Shown here in pieces: positions 1 to 7,290 of a stretch of DNA of 8,435 bases. Position 1 is the stretch's first letter; every line of letters starts with the position of its first letter. A program made the translations under genes and the position numbers. Source of the stretch: UBA2128 sp964534955 (GTDB lineage: Bacteria > Fidelibacterota > Marinisomatia > Marinisomatales > UBA2128); contig CAZHRR010000112.1 in NCBI GenBank assembly GCA_964534955.1, positions 1 to 8,435 of the forward strand, given 5' to 3'. Under the pieces are notes generated by a model. It saw only the letters and a program-made list of their open reading frames with translations, was not told where the DNA came from and searched no databases.

Positions 1-3000
1 GGTAAATCGTAGGCAATAGTAGTGACAGGATTGAACGGATTGGGATAGTTTTGGTGCAGCACAAACTCTTCCGGTACCACCTTGATTTCTGCAGCTACTC
101 TTTCACCATGCCGGTCTGACACCACTATATCCCTCAGGGAATAGTCACCCTCAACTGTCAGAAGACCTCCCCTCTGTTTCACTGCACCTTCAAGACTGAA
201 AACCACAACATCAACTGTCTGCTCACTGCGACGATTGGTAAACACCTCCACCCCTTCTACGGCAAGAGGCGTAACTTCTCCTCCCGTCTCAATGGTGAAC
301 TGCATCGCTGCCACCGGCCCATCTGCCTCAATGGAGACAGTCTCTCCACGCTGTATCAGAGCGGCAGATGTGGGGGGAGCAGACTCCCGCGCCTGTCCGA
401 TACCGAGGATGTAATTCACAATCTTCACCACATCAAAAACATCTACTGTGCCGCTGTCATCATAATCTGCAGCACACAACTCTACTTCTGTCGGGTCCGT
501 ATCAATACCCAGAATGATGTTAACTGTCTTAATAACATCAAACACGTCCACCATTCCGTCAGAGTTGACATCACCCTTCTCACAGGGAGAAGAACTCTCT
601 CCGCTGATGGTGAGGCTCCAGGCATTGAGTGTGCCGTCATCGGCAGAAGGATAGGTGTCAATGACAATGAGAGTCCATTCACCGAGAGACTCTTCTTCGT
701 TGAAGTTTGCCAGTGGTTCCTCAGGCTGGAAGCTGCCGTTGTAGGGAGGGTCACCGCTCCCGATGGGTGTCTCCGCCTCGTCATCAAAGACAGTCTCTTG
801 AAAATTGTCTCCTGATCCACCCTGATTGGTAATCAGCGCTATCTCTGTTCCCAAGGGTGAACGAAGCTTCAACTGGATGTCGCCTGTCCACGGATGAGTG
901 ATATCCACCATGACATTGACGTCACTGATGAGAAATGAAACCGGTATATCGAGCACACTCTCAATGTCGTTAGGACCAAAGTCCTGAGGTACGTCCTCAC
1001 TGAAGAACTGGTTCTGACCTACAATGAGGGAAAACGTCTCCTCAATGGTGTAGTTGTTCTGAGCTGTTACAGTCAGGGTGAATACCACTTCTGTCCCCAG
1101 GGGTGTACTGGCAGAAGAAGAAACAACAAACGGACTGGAGCTGTTATCGGCAGTACCGCCGGAAGCTACAGACGCCATATAAGATGAACCGTCATCTACG
1201 GTGATATAACTGGAGCTTTCCTCTATTGCTGCCATGACGCTGGTGGCTCCTTCTGCTCCATCGTTGGCCAATGTCACCACAATCTCCACCGTCTCACCGG
1301 GATCAAAAACACCATCGGGTCCTGTCCCCTCCAGACTGTAACTCACAAAGCTCAATACAGGCGCCTCCACGGTGACGGAGAAGTTAGATTCCCACTGTAG
1401 TTCCTCTCCGCTGCCGTCCGTACCGGTGATGACCACGGTGAACGGTACAATATGGCCGTCTTCCGTTTCCTCAGAAACAGTAAATATGAACTCATCCTGA
1501 CTGGTTACTGTCTCATCTGAAGTAATGTCGCCGAAAGTGATCTCGCTGTCTACCATAGTCACCAATGGGTCATCGGTTGTGACTGTCCCTGCAACTCCGT
1601 AGGCATCATCCACACCTACGTTGGTCACACTCAAAAACATGTCCACCGTCTCACCAAAGTCCACTGTACCGTCAAAGTTGCCGTTGATGTCATTCACCGT
1701 GTAGGAATCGAAGGCTACATAAGGACCTTCAGGCTGAATAACGTTCACTTCCGTCACGTACGGTAGAGCATTGTAGGCGGTTACCGTCACTGTCATCTCT
1801 CCGGGGACGGAGAGTGCATCTTCAAATTCTACATTGGCGATACCGCTTGAGTTCGCAACTGCAGACCCAAAAAGCACACCATTCATCGTCAAGCCCACCA
1901 TGGCGCCCGGTATAGTCTGTACTGTGAACGAAGTAGAACCGAGGGGAATGATAGGATCGTATGTGGCATTCACAATGTCAGGATCCACAGTCCGCATGGG
2001 AAGTGTGCAGTCACCGAAAAGGATGTACTCCTCGACAATAGCTATACCCTCCGATCCACCGTTGTACGATTCAAGTGTATGGATTGTGCCATGCATGCTG
2101 AGCCCACCCATAGTATACCTCTGCTCAGTGGTGAGTAGTTCTATGATGTGATACTGCATCACGCATGGTGGCACCCAGGCACAGCTGACCGAAGAGGCGA
2201 ACATTCCCACAGCTCCGCCTACGGGATTACGCAGGAAAGCTTCCGCCAGACAGGTCATTCCATGCCACTGACCATTGAGACAAGCTACATCCACAATAAA
2301 TGACATCTTGAAGCCGTTGCTGAGAGATGAGGCATGGCTGTTGCCGAATCCTGTAGTACCCCAGGAAGTTCCAGAACCGTGTCCAATATAGTTGAATATT
2401 GTGCGACCTTCATTTAGGGCCGAGACCAGTTCACTAAGGGAAGCTCCGGGATCGTAAATCTGGTCGACATCTGTATATGTGTAGTTAAGGAGCATGTCTC
2501 TAAGCAGGTCAACCCGTTCCCAGTCCGCAAGATAGCCGGGTGGAATGCTGCTTCCTTCCGCACTAGCGACGCCGACCCCCATATTAAACCAATCACCTGC
2601 CGGAGGTTCCAACTCGTAAGCCAGGAACTTGGCCACTTGATCAGAAACCTCACCTGCGCTGGTAGCCGAAATCCGGGAAATGAACGCATCCGGGTAGTAA
2701 TCGCTGCCGTCCAGCATGACGTAAGACGGATCTGAACCGGCGCCGGTGGAACCGTAGAGCGTAGGAATCTGTGCATCATCCCCAACGAGAATTACGTAGG
2801 TAAGCTCTCCAATATCATATTTCGATTGAAGGAACGATTGAATGTCGTACGTGCTGCTGCCAATTTCACTCAATGGAACAACTTCAGTTGGTATCCCCTT
2901 TTGAAGTTTCCATTCCGCTAGAGTCTGGACAGCATCAATGAAATCATCATAAACAATGATTACCAGATACCCTGGTTCATCTATCCCTTCATAAAACAAT

Positions 3001-3695
3001 TCGTCAACTTCTTCATAATTAGCGAAAAAATTTTGCTGTATGCGGGCAAATTCACGATTGAAAGGAATCCGGCTCTGCCTCAGAATAGAATTAGGTGCAT
3101 CTCCGGCAACCGCATCCAATGTGATAGTCATAGCAGTTACTACACGAAGTATCTTCGTCTTAGGATTGTATTGGAATGGCTGAAACTGTACGTTAACTCC
3201 ACGTATACCTCGGAAAATAAAGGGATCACTAACTGTAACATTATCTGCTGGATACCAGCTGTCCGTCTGGTAAAATCCGTCAAAAGTGTACGGAACATCT
3301 TCGGGGTTCTGAGTCCTTAACAGGTTTCCTTTAGAAGGAGCAACCGGGCCAAGCTGGAACTCTTTGTACTCCATCGACACAACTGATGCCTCAACCGCTC
3401 CTGTGTTAGGAATGACGAGACTTCGATTTACTCTCGGTAGACCCGGAAGTCCTTTATTCAGGAATGCCGGAGCATCAGGATGGGCAACTGTAATGTAACT
3501 TTCGTCATCAATTTCAACGAACTCTGTGAAAAATCCATCCAGTACTAATCTCAGTTTACTGTGTTCGAGGGACGACTCTAATACTTCTATCGATAATTGA
3601 TCTTCCTTAGAGTTCGATACATTGTTCCACTCTTTGGCAGTAAGGGTTCCAACTAAAAAAATCAGCGCTAAGCAGAATCTCAGAAGTCTTCTCAT
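1..3695 (-). CDS. Gingipain-like C25 cysteine protease with P-domain, dockerin pair and T9SS sorting domain (3' end cut by window)
   Basis: A secreted cysteine endopeptidase of family C25, about 1231 residues visible with no stop before the window edge. Residues 1-20 are a signal peptide (RR, then a hydrophobic run, cleavage near LTA/K). Residues about 30-235 resemble the C25 propeptide, with the motif GLPGLPRVNRSLVIPNTG. The peptidase domain spans about 242-570. It has His439 in YIGHGSGTSWG and Cys472 in FIVDVACLNGQ, 33 residues apart, the same spacing as the catalytic His211/Cys244 of RgpB as I recall it, and it closes with LFGDCTLPMRT as gingipains do. Next come an Ig-like module (about 575-655), two CARDB-like modules opening with DG.xDxGETV motifs (658 and 779), a proprotein-convertase P-domain (about 900-1033), two dockerin repeats (1038-1098) and the start of a T9SS type A tail (HQNYPNPFNP, from about 1209). 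Roughly 65-75 residues are probably missing. ATG at 3695 is preceded by GAGGGA at 9 bases. Substrate specificity cannot be told from the sequence. Confidence 0.93.
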   Translation of the reverse strand, partial: MRRLLRFCLALIFLVGTLTAKEWNNVSNSKEDQLSIEVLESSLEHSKLRLVLDGFFTEFVEIDDESYITVAHPDAPAFLNKGLPGLPRVNRSLVIPNTGAVEASVVSMEYKEFQLGPVAPSKGNLLRTQNPEDVPYTFDGFYQTDSWYPADNVTVSDPFIFRGIRGVNVQFQPFQYNPKTKILRVVTAMTITLDAVAGDAPNSILRQSRIPFNREFARIQQNFFANYEEVDELFYEGIDEPGYLVIIVYDDFIDAVQTLAEWKLQKGIPTEVVPLSEIGSSTYDIQSFLQSKYDIGELTYVILVGDDAQIPTLYGSTGAGSDPSYVMLDGSDYYPDAFISRISATSAGEVSDQVAKFLAYELEPPAGDWFNMGVGVASAEGSSIPPGYLADWERVDLLRDMLLNYTYTDVDQIYDPGASLSELVSALNEGRTIFNYIGHGSGTSWGTTGFGNSHASSLSNGFKMSFIVDVACLNGQWHGMTCLAEAFLRNPVGGAVGMFASSVSCAWVPPCVMQYHIIELLTTEQRYTMGGLSMHGTIHTLESYNGGSEGIAIVEEYILFGDCTLPMRTVDPDIVNATYDPIIPLGSTSFTVQTIPGAMVGLTMNGVLFGSAVANSSGIANVEFEDALSVPGEMTVTVTAYNALPYVTEVNVIQPEGPYVAFDSYTVNDINGNFDGTVDFGETVDMFLSVTNVGVDDAYGVAGTVTTDDPLVTMVDSEITFGDITSDETVTSQDEFIFTVSEETEDGHIVPFTVVITGTDGSGEELQWESNFSVTVEAPVLSFVSYSLEGTGPDGVFDPGETVEIVVTLANDGAEGATSVMAAIEESSSYITVDDGSSYMASVASGGTADNSSSPFVVSSSASTPLGTEVVFTLTVTAQNNYTIEETFSLIVGQNQFFSEDVPQDFGPNDIESVLDIPVSFLISDVNVMVDITHPWTGDIQLKLRSPLGTEIALITNQGGSGDNFQETVFDDEAETPIGSGDPPYNGSFQPEEPLANFNEEESLGEWTLIVIDTYPSADDGTLNAWSLTISGESSSPCEKGDVNSDGMVDVFDVIKTVNIILGIDTDPTEVELCAADYDDSGTVDVFDVVKIVNYILGIGQARESAPPTSAALIQRGETVSIEADGPVAAMQFTIETGGEVTPLAVEGVEVFTNRRSEQTVDVVVFSLEGAVKQRGGLLTVEGDYSLRDIVVSDRHGERVAAEIKVVPEEFVLHQNYPNPFNPVTTIAYDL
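402..584 (-). repeat. Tandem dockerin type I-like repeats (residues 1038-1098)
   Basis: Two copies of an EF-hand-like calcium loop plus helix lie side by side. The first reads GDVNSDGMVDVFDVIKTVN and the second DYDDSGTVDVFDVVKIVN, each followed by an I-I/Y-ILG end. The loop has D/N at positions 1, 3, 5 and 12, and the helix has V-F-D-V-hydrophobic-K. The two are separated by about 15 residues. Classical dockerins bind cohesins, but in T9SS-bearing phyla such pairs commonly sit just before the sorting domain and may simply be a calcium-stabilised spacer. No cohesin is seen in the window. Confidence 0.8.
1986..2972 (-). other. Peptidase C25 catalytic domain within the gingipain-like gene
   Basis: This is the stretch coding for residues about 242-570. 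It opens with GYLVIIVYDDF, the usual beginning of the caspase-like C25 fold, and carries the catalytic pair His439 (codon 2379-2381) and Cys472 (codon 2280-2282). After the nucleophile, the motif CLAEAFLRNPVGGAVG matches the region following the active site in known gingipains. Both catalytic residues are intact, so an active protease is expected. The domain borders are estimates. Confidence 0.85.
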
Positions 3696-3704
3696 ATTAT
3701 TAGT

Positions 3705-3710
3705 TCCCTC
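3705..3710 (-). promoter_or_regulatory. Ribosome binding site of the gingipain-like gene
   Basis: GAGGGA lies 9 bases before the ATG at 3695. It supports this start, which also gives a clean signal peptide. Confidence 0.6.
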
Positions 3711-3717
3711 GGCATTT

Positions 3718-3745
3718 CCATTAATATCAAGTTTTCCTATGTCAA
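3718..3745 (-). promoter_or_regulatory. Alternative promoter candidate with perfect TTGACA
   Basis: TTGACA (3740-3745) is a perfect -35 hexamer, but the best-spaced -10 (TAATGG at 3718-3723, 16-base spacer) matches poorly. A better TATTAA is only 13 bases away. It competes with the TTGAAT/GATAAT pair upstream. Confidence 0.18.
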
Positions 3746-3767
3746 CTAAGTTACATTTTCTTAATTA

Positions 3768-3797
3768 ATTATCCTCTGTAATAATAATTCCATTCAA
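3768..3797 (-). promoter_or_regulatory. Candidate sigma70-like promoter, TTGAAT-N18-GATAAT
   Basis: TTGAAT (3792-3797) matches four of six -35 consensus bases and GATAAT (3768-3773) five of six -10 bases, with an 18-base spacer. Transcription would begin near 3761, about 65 bases before the protease start codon. Promoter consensus differs in Bacteroidetes-type phyla, and AT-rich DNA yields such matches by chance, so this is tentative. Confidence 0.25.
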
Positions 3798-3807
3798 AGG
3801 ATTTTTC

Positions 3808-3823
3808 TGTGACATAGATTACA
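3808..3823 (-). promoter_or_regulatory. CRP/FNR-family-like operator, TGTGA-N6-TTACA
   Basis: The plus strand reads TGTGACATAGATTACA, one base off the symmetric half-site pair TGTGA-N6-TCACA used by CRP-family regulators. It lies 10 bases upstream of the candidate -35 box TTGAAT, a sensible place for an activator. A single match in AT-rich DNA is weak evidence, and no regulator gene is present in the window. Confidence 0.27.
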
Positions 3824-3835
3824 CTCATTATTCGG

Positions 3836-5911
3836 CTATTTCAGAAGGATAAGTTTGCCAGTCTCAAGTTTAAGCTTCTCTTCAGCTTCCGATCCCAGCA
3901 ATTGCCAAATGTATACTCCCGATGATAAATCTCCTGCATTCCACAATACTTGAGATGAGTTACTCTCAATCTTTGGAATCTCCAGTAGACTTACTCGACG
4001 ACCAAGAAGATCGTAGATAATCAGTCGAGCACCAATGGGAGCCTCTGAAGAGATCTGGAAAACAGCTGTATTGTTGAATGGATTTGGATAGCAACTTACA
4101 AGGCTAATGGATCTCGGTAGAACATAGCTGTCTATAGAGGATTCCTCTTCAACTGTGAAAAACTGTAAACCCCCTTCATTTGTCCCTGCGATCAAGTCTA
4201 TCTGTCCATCAGAATCCAAGTCCCCTGCAGCCGGTGCCAAATTCAGTCCCGAGTGTGGCAACTGTTCAAGTTGCTGAAGTTCCCACCCTGCCGGATCAGC
4301 CAGGAACAATTCACCTGACTGATTCCCGATTAATAGGTCCAGCTCACCATCACTGTCAAAGTCAACCAGATCAAGAGCTATTTCGAGTCCAAGATCTTCT
4401 CCGGCAAGCATATCGTCACTTATTTTTACGAAATCGTAATTAAAAGAGTTACCTTCATTTGACCACACATGCACAGCGCCATTCTTGTCTCCCACGTACA
4501 GGTCGAGGTCTCCGTCCCCGTCCACATCTCCCAGGGCAGGTGTGGCTCTGCCGGCCAGATCAATATCGAGGAATTTCCCCTGGTAGCTGAACTCAGGTAG
4601 ACCTGACAAACTTTCATTCAGGTAGAAGGAGATCTCGCCATTATAATCCCCGACCAGGGCATCGAGGTCTCCGTCAGCATCCAAGTCTCCGAACGCTGGA
4701 GCCATATTGTTCCCCAAACCCTCATCGAAGAAAGTGCTGTCTACCAGCTCAAATTGCGGGATCAAAATCGTTCCCGTGTTTTCGAAGAAATAAACATCAC
4801 CATGCCAGTCCATATAAGAAGCATTAAACTCATTACCTGCAAAGAGATCCAAGTCTCCGTCGGAATCTATGTCTGCCAATGCAGGGACAGTACGGGAAAT
4901 AAGATCAACTGTATTAAAATAATTCTTAGTTACGAGACCGAAATCGCTTGCCACCGTCATTTCATAGTACCAGAAATTGTCCACATAGTCCGTACCGTAA
5001 GCGCCGGACTGCACACCCACGAAAAGCTCAACAGCGCCATCGTTGTTCAGGTCAACCAGTCGTGGAACATTGTAACCAGCTGTGCTGACAGGATCATCCG
5101 GTGGATATGTATCTATCATCATACTGTCAGGTATCTCGGGATCGGTTGCAGTACCGAAATTCTCCAGGAAGAAGAGTCCCGGTTGATAGTAGTCCCCCCA
5201 AAAAAGATCAAGGTCGCCGTCGGAGTCAATATCATAAAACTCCAAGGCATTGGCACCGTGGCGTTCATCCCTCCCAGGCTCCCAGACAATCAGGATATTT
5301 TCAAATGAGTTGGTCTCCAGATGATACACCGGTACTCCATTTGACAGACCCAGATTGCGATAGTACGTTACCGCTCCCGACACTCCCCCCACGAACAGGT
5401 CTTCCCACCCATCACCGTTGATATCCGCTACCGTCGGAATCACAACTTGACCACCGTAGACAGCAACTGAGGAATCATCCAACAACGGGGAAACCGCAAG
5501 GATCAAGCTGTCTCCTACATTCTCATACAGGGACACATTAGGACTTTGTGGACCCGCCATGAGGTCTGTGTCGTTGTCGTGATCGTAATCGAAAAAGCAG
5601 AACCATTGTCCAACGTTTAGTCCTTGAAATGATTTCGTCTGCAGCTCAAACCCCGGTTCGTCAGCAGATCCGGTATTACGGAAATATTGCAGCCGTCCAT
5701 CCTGATCCCGAACAAACATATCAATCAACCCGTCTTCGTCCCAATCAAGAAACTGCGGATTGGGTTTGTTGAAACCTCCCAGAAATGGAGCTTGAAGTTC
5801 AACCCCATCAATGATGACCGGGAACGGGTTAATCTGGCGCTGGAAGATTTGTGAAAAAAGGGATGAGGTTAAGAGCAGGCACCCCAGCAAGAGACTGGTT
5901 TTTGGATTCAA
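3836..5911 (-). CDS. Secreted FG-GAP/VCBS repeat protein with T9SS type A sorting domain
   Basis: A 691-residue secreted protein of unknown substrate. Residues 1-20 form a signal peptide (hydrophobic run, cleavage probably at LFS/Q). Ten DxDxDGxxD calcium loops begin near residues 56, 108, 163, 227, 287, 347, 409, 462, 517 and 564, spaced 47-64 residues apart, as in the blades of integrin-like beta-propellers. Many are followed by L-F/V-x-G and then an aromatic plus N-x-G blade end (YFRNTG, FFENTG). A T9SS type A sorting domain starts near 603 with CYPNPFNNT, continues with IIYDLLGRRV and SSGVYIWQL, and ends in KLILLK. The start is TTG: an in-frame stop lies only 9 bases upstream, and the next methionine would remove the signal peptide. 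A weak TAAGG lies 7 bases before it. It follows the cytochrome gene by 44 bases, so it is probably cotranscribed. Adhesion, carbohydrate binding or a structural role are all possible. Confidence 0.92.
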   Translation of the reverse strand: MNPKTSLLLGCLLLTSSLFSQIFQRQINPFPVIIDGVELQAPFLGGFNKPNPQFLDWDEDGLIDMFVRDQDGRLQYFRNTGSADEPGFELQTKSFQGLNVGQWFCFFDYDHDNDTDLMAGPQSPNVSLYENVGDSLILAVSPLLDDSSVAVYGGQVVIPTVADINGDGWEDLFVGGVSGAVTYYRNLGLSNGVPVYHLETNSFENILIVWEPGRDERHGANALEFYDIDSDGDLDLFWGDYYQPGLFFLENFGTATDPEIPDSMMIDTYPPDDPVSTAGYNVPRLVDLNNDGAVELFVGVQSGAYGTDYVDNFWYYEMTVASDFGLVTKNYFNTVDLISRTVPALADIDSDGDLDLFAGNEFNASYMDWHGDVYFFENTGTILIPQFELVDSTFFDEGLGNNMAPAFGDLDADGDLDALVGDYNGEISFYLNESLSGLPEFSYQGKFLDIDLAGRATPALGDVDGDGDLDLYVGDKNGAVHVWSNEGNSFNYDFVKISDDMLAGEDLGLEIALDLVDFDSDGELDLLIGNQSGELFLADPAGWELQQLEQLPHSGLNLAPAAGDLDSDGQIDLIAGTNEGGLQFFTVEEESSIDSYVLPRSISLVSCYPNPFNNTAVFQISSEAPIGARLIIYDLLGRRVSLLEIPKIESNSSQVLWNAGDLSSGVYIWQLLGSEAEEKLKLETGKLILLK
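4190..5746 (-). repeat. Ten degenerate FG-GAP/VCBS repeats
   Basis: The coding sequence repeats a 140-190 base unit around the calcium loop. The best copies read DIDSDGDLDLF (residues 227 and 347), DVDGDGDLDLY (462) and DFDSDGELDLL (517). The loop at 287 ends in E instead of D. The first two (DWDEDGLIDMF, DYDHDNDTDLM) are the most divergent; the second lacks the usual glycine. On the DNA level the plus strand shows recurring AGGTCTCCGTC-like words. Confidence 0.85.
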
Positions 5912-5918
5912 CCAGATG

Positions 5919-5923
5919 CCTTA
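5919..5923 (-). promoter_or_regulatory. Weak ribosome binding site deciding a TTG start
   Basis: TAAGG ends 7 bases before the TTG at 5911. Its TAA is also the in-frame stop codon that bounds the reading frame upstream, so no ATG or GTG start is available that would keep the signal peptide. Confidence 0.4.
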
Positions 5924-5955
5924 CAGCAAGAAATTATGGCACAATTCATCTCCCA

Positions 5956-7278
5956 TCACGGAATGGAAACAGTAAAAGAGAGACTGTCAACGGTAATAAC
6001 CGGCAGGTTGACCAACAGATCTAAGTGGTTGCTTCTCAGGCTCGACGGAGGAAACGGGCGGAAAAGTAACCTGGCCTCAACCGTCACAGAATCTCCGGCT
6101 GCGGTCACAGGGCCGGAAAACGCCTTAACCCTCGCTTCATTGGTCTGAAGGGAGTTGTTGGTCATAGAAATTACATCAGTTACACCGACACCGGCATTAC
6201 CCTGCCCATCTGGTCCGTCATATAGGGTTGCATTAAATATCTCTACTCCTTCAGCAATATCGCTGCTGTCGTTTTCCAGTACCCCGGAGGAAAAGTACAC
6301 CTGCAACTCATCGAACACCTGCAACTCAAGCCACAGTTCTCTGACGAATGAAACACCCGTTGGAAAACTGTGCCCAGTCAAATTCTGGATTGTGAAAGAG
6401 ACTTGGAGAGTGTCATTTTCTACGGTAGGTGTTCCAGCTACATCCAAAACAGCAGCAGATCGAAGCATAGCAACAACAGCCTCGCCCTGCGGATTATCCG
6501 CGAGCGACTTCGTGAGATCCAGATCAACTCCCACCATGTCATGACGATGGACCGTTCTTTCCGGCGAACCTGGAGATGCCACTGAATCTGCAGCGTAACC
6601 CTGATATGCCTGCATATGGCAGTCCTGACACTCCATGGACATAGCAGCGAAACCAGAACCCGCCCATTCTGTAAATGTTATCTCAGCATCCACTCCGCGG
6701 ATTATAAAATCATGGCAAGGGAGGCAGGCCCGGGATGAGTTGAAAAAGGAAATCCCCATGCTCCCATGGAACCCGTTTTCCACAGGATCCATGATTTGTC
6801 CAAATCTGATCCCGCTCTCGGTATTCAGGTAGTACTCTGCTGTAGCTGCTACGTCGTCTTCAGTTACAATCTGATCATGCACAGCAACCATGGTATGACA
6901 CAGATCGCAACCGATCCCTTCTGCGATCAGAGCGATGGACGTATCCACTTCGCTCCCGGAGACATAGGCATAGGGATTGTGACACTGAATGCAGAACCGC
7001 TCACCGGTTTCCGGGCGGTGCTCTTGCTCACCTTCCCATCCAGCATGGAAAACAGGATCTTTCATGGCGTAAGCGTGCATGGAGTTCTTCCACTCATCAT
7101 AGTGGACAGGGTGGCAGGTGCGACAGGTTTCAGCTTCTTTGAAGTCACTCAACTCAATGGATTCTTGAGGTTGAGGTACCTTAATGTCACCATTATCTAC
7201 TTCATCATCTCCGCAAGAATAGCAGAACAGGGTAAACAAAACAGCAATTAGTAAAATCTGGTATTTATGCAATTTCAT
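5956..7278 (-). CDS. Five-heme cytochrome c lipoprotein
   Basis: A 440-residue envelope electron carrier. The N-terminus is a lipoprotein signal: hydrophobic residues 8-18, then CYSC/GDDE with Cys22 as the likely lipidated residue. The -3 position is Cys rather than Leu, unusual but compatible with the SCGDD style of this phylum group. Five CXXCH heme sites follow: CRTCH (52), CIQCH (96), CDLCH (124), CLPCH (185) and CQDCH (217). Extra histidines that could be distal ligands are H59, H68 (in W-KNSMHAYA, a pattern common near the first heme of c554-like cytochromes), H78, H134, H171, H244 and H246. Residues about 285-440 are a heme-free, beta-rich domain with LTGHSFPTGVSFVRELWLEL, a module often found behind multiheme domains. 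ATG at 7278 has GAGGA 6 bases upstream. No catalytic function can be assigned: it may be an electron-transfer partner of the propeller upstream, or a c554/nitrite-reductase-like enzyme. Confidence 0.9.
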   Translation of the reverse strand: MKLHKYQILLIAVLFTLFCYSCGDDEVDNGDIKVPQPQESIELSDFKEAETCRTCHPVHYDEWKNSMHAYAMKDPVFHAGWEGEQEHRPETGERFCIQCHNPYAYVSGSEVDTSIALIAEGIGCDLCHTMVAVHDQIVTEDDVAATAEYYLNTESGIRFGQIMDPVENGFHGSMGISFFNSSRACLPCHDFIIRGVDAEITFTEWAGSGFAAMSMECQDCHMQAYQGYAADSVASPGSPERTVHRHDMVGVDLDLTKSLADNPQGEAVVAMLRSAAVLDVAGTPTVENDTLQVSFTIQNLTGHSFPTGVSFVRELWLELQVFDELQVYFSSGVLENDSSDIAEGVEIFNATLYDGPDGQGNAGVGVTDVISMTNNSLQTNEARVKAFSGPVTAAGDSVTVEARLLFRPFPPSSLRSNHLDLLVNLPVITVDSLSFTVSIP

Positions 7279-7284
7279 CTAATT

Positions 7285-7290
7285 TCCTCA
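7285..7290 (-). promoter_or_regulatory. Ribosome binding site overlapping the upstream stop codon
   Basis: TGAGGA combines the TGA stop of the propeller gene (7288-7290) with the GAGGA ribosome binding site of the cytochrome gene, 6 bases before its ATG. The two genes are therefore very likely cotranscribed and may be translationally coupled. Confidence 0.7.

Larger units (their letters stand above)
3696..3835 (-). promoter_or_regulatory. AT-rich intergenic gap, probable promoter region of the protease gene
   Basis: This 140-base gap is the only sizeable one in the window, and it separates the three-gene cluster from the protease. It is distinctly AT-rich and holds no credible open frame on the minus strand. 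Reading on the minus strand it contains, in order, a CRP/FNR-like palindrome, a TTGAAT-N18-GATAAT pair, the self-complementary TAATTAATTA (3762-3771), a perfect TTGACA hexamer and the ribosome binding site. I see no GC-rich hairpin followed by a T run, so there is no obvious intrinsic terminator for the upstream genes, and read-through is possible. Confidence 0.5.

Noticed and set aside
2414..2785. A 123-codon minus-strand open frame inside the protease gene
   Set aside because: It is in a different frame from the C25 catalytic domain, whose translation through this region is continuous and carries the active-site motifs.
1..3695. Possible frameshift or broken gene, since no closed frame covers this stretch
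   Set aside because: Codons checked at twelve or more points from 3693 to 3 lie in one frame and translate to consecutive known domains. The frame lacks a stop only because the window ends.
3762..3771. TAATTAATTA palindrome as a terminator stem
   Set aside because: It is only AT pairs with no loop and no following T run, so it would not form a stable terminator hairpin.
4754..5308. A 184-codon open frame on the plus strand opposite the FG-GAP gene
   Set aside because: It is antisense to a clear repeat-coding gene, its length follows from the repetitive GA-rich codons of that gene, and its protein has no recognisable motif.
6766..7251. A 161-codon plus-strand open frame opposite the cytochrome
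   Set aside because: It overlaps the heme-coding region in antisense and has no ribosome binding site or domain of its own.
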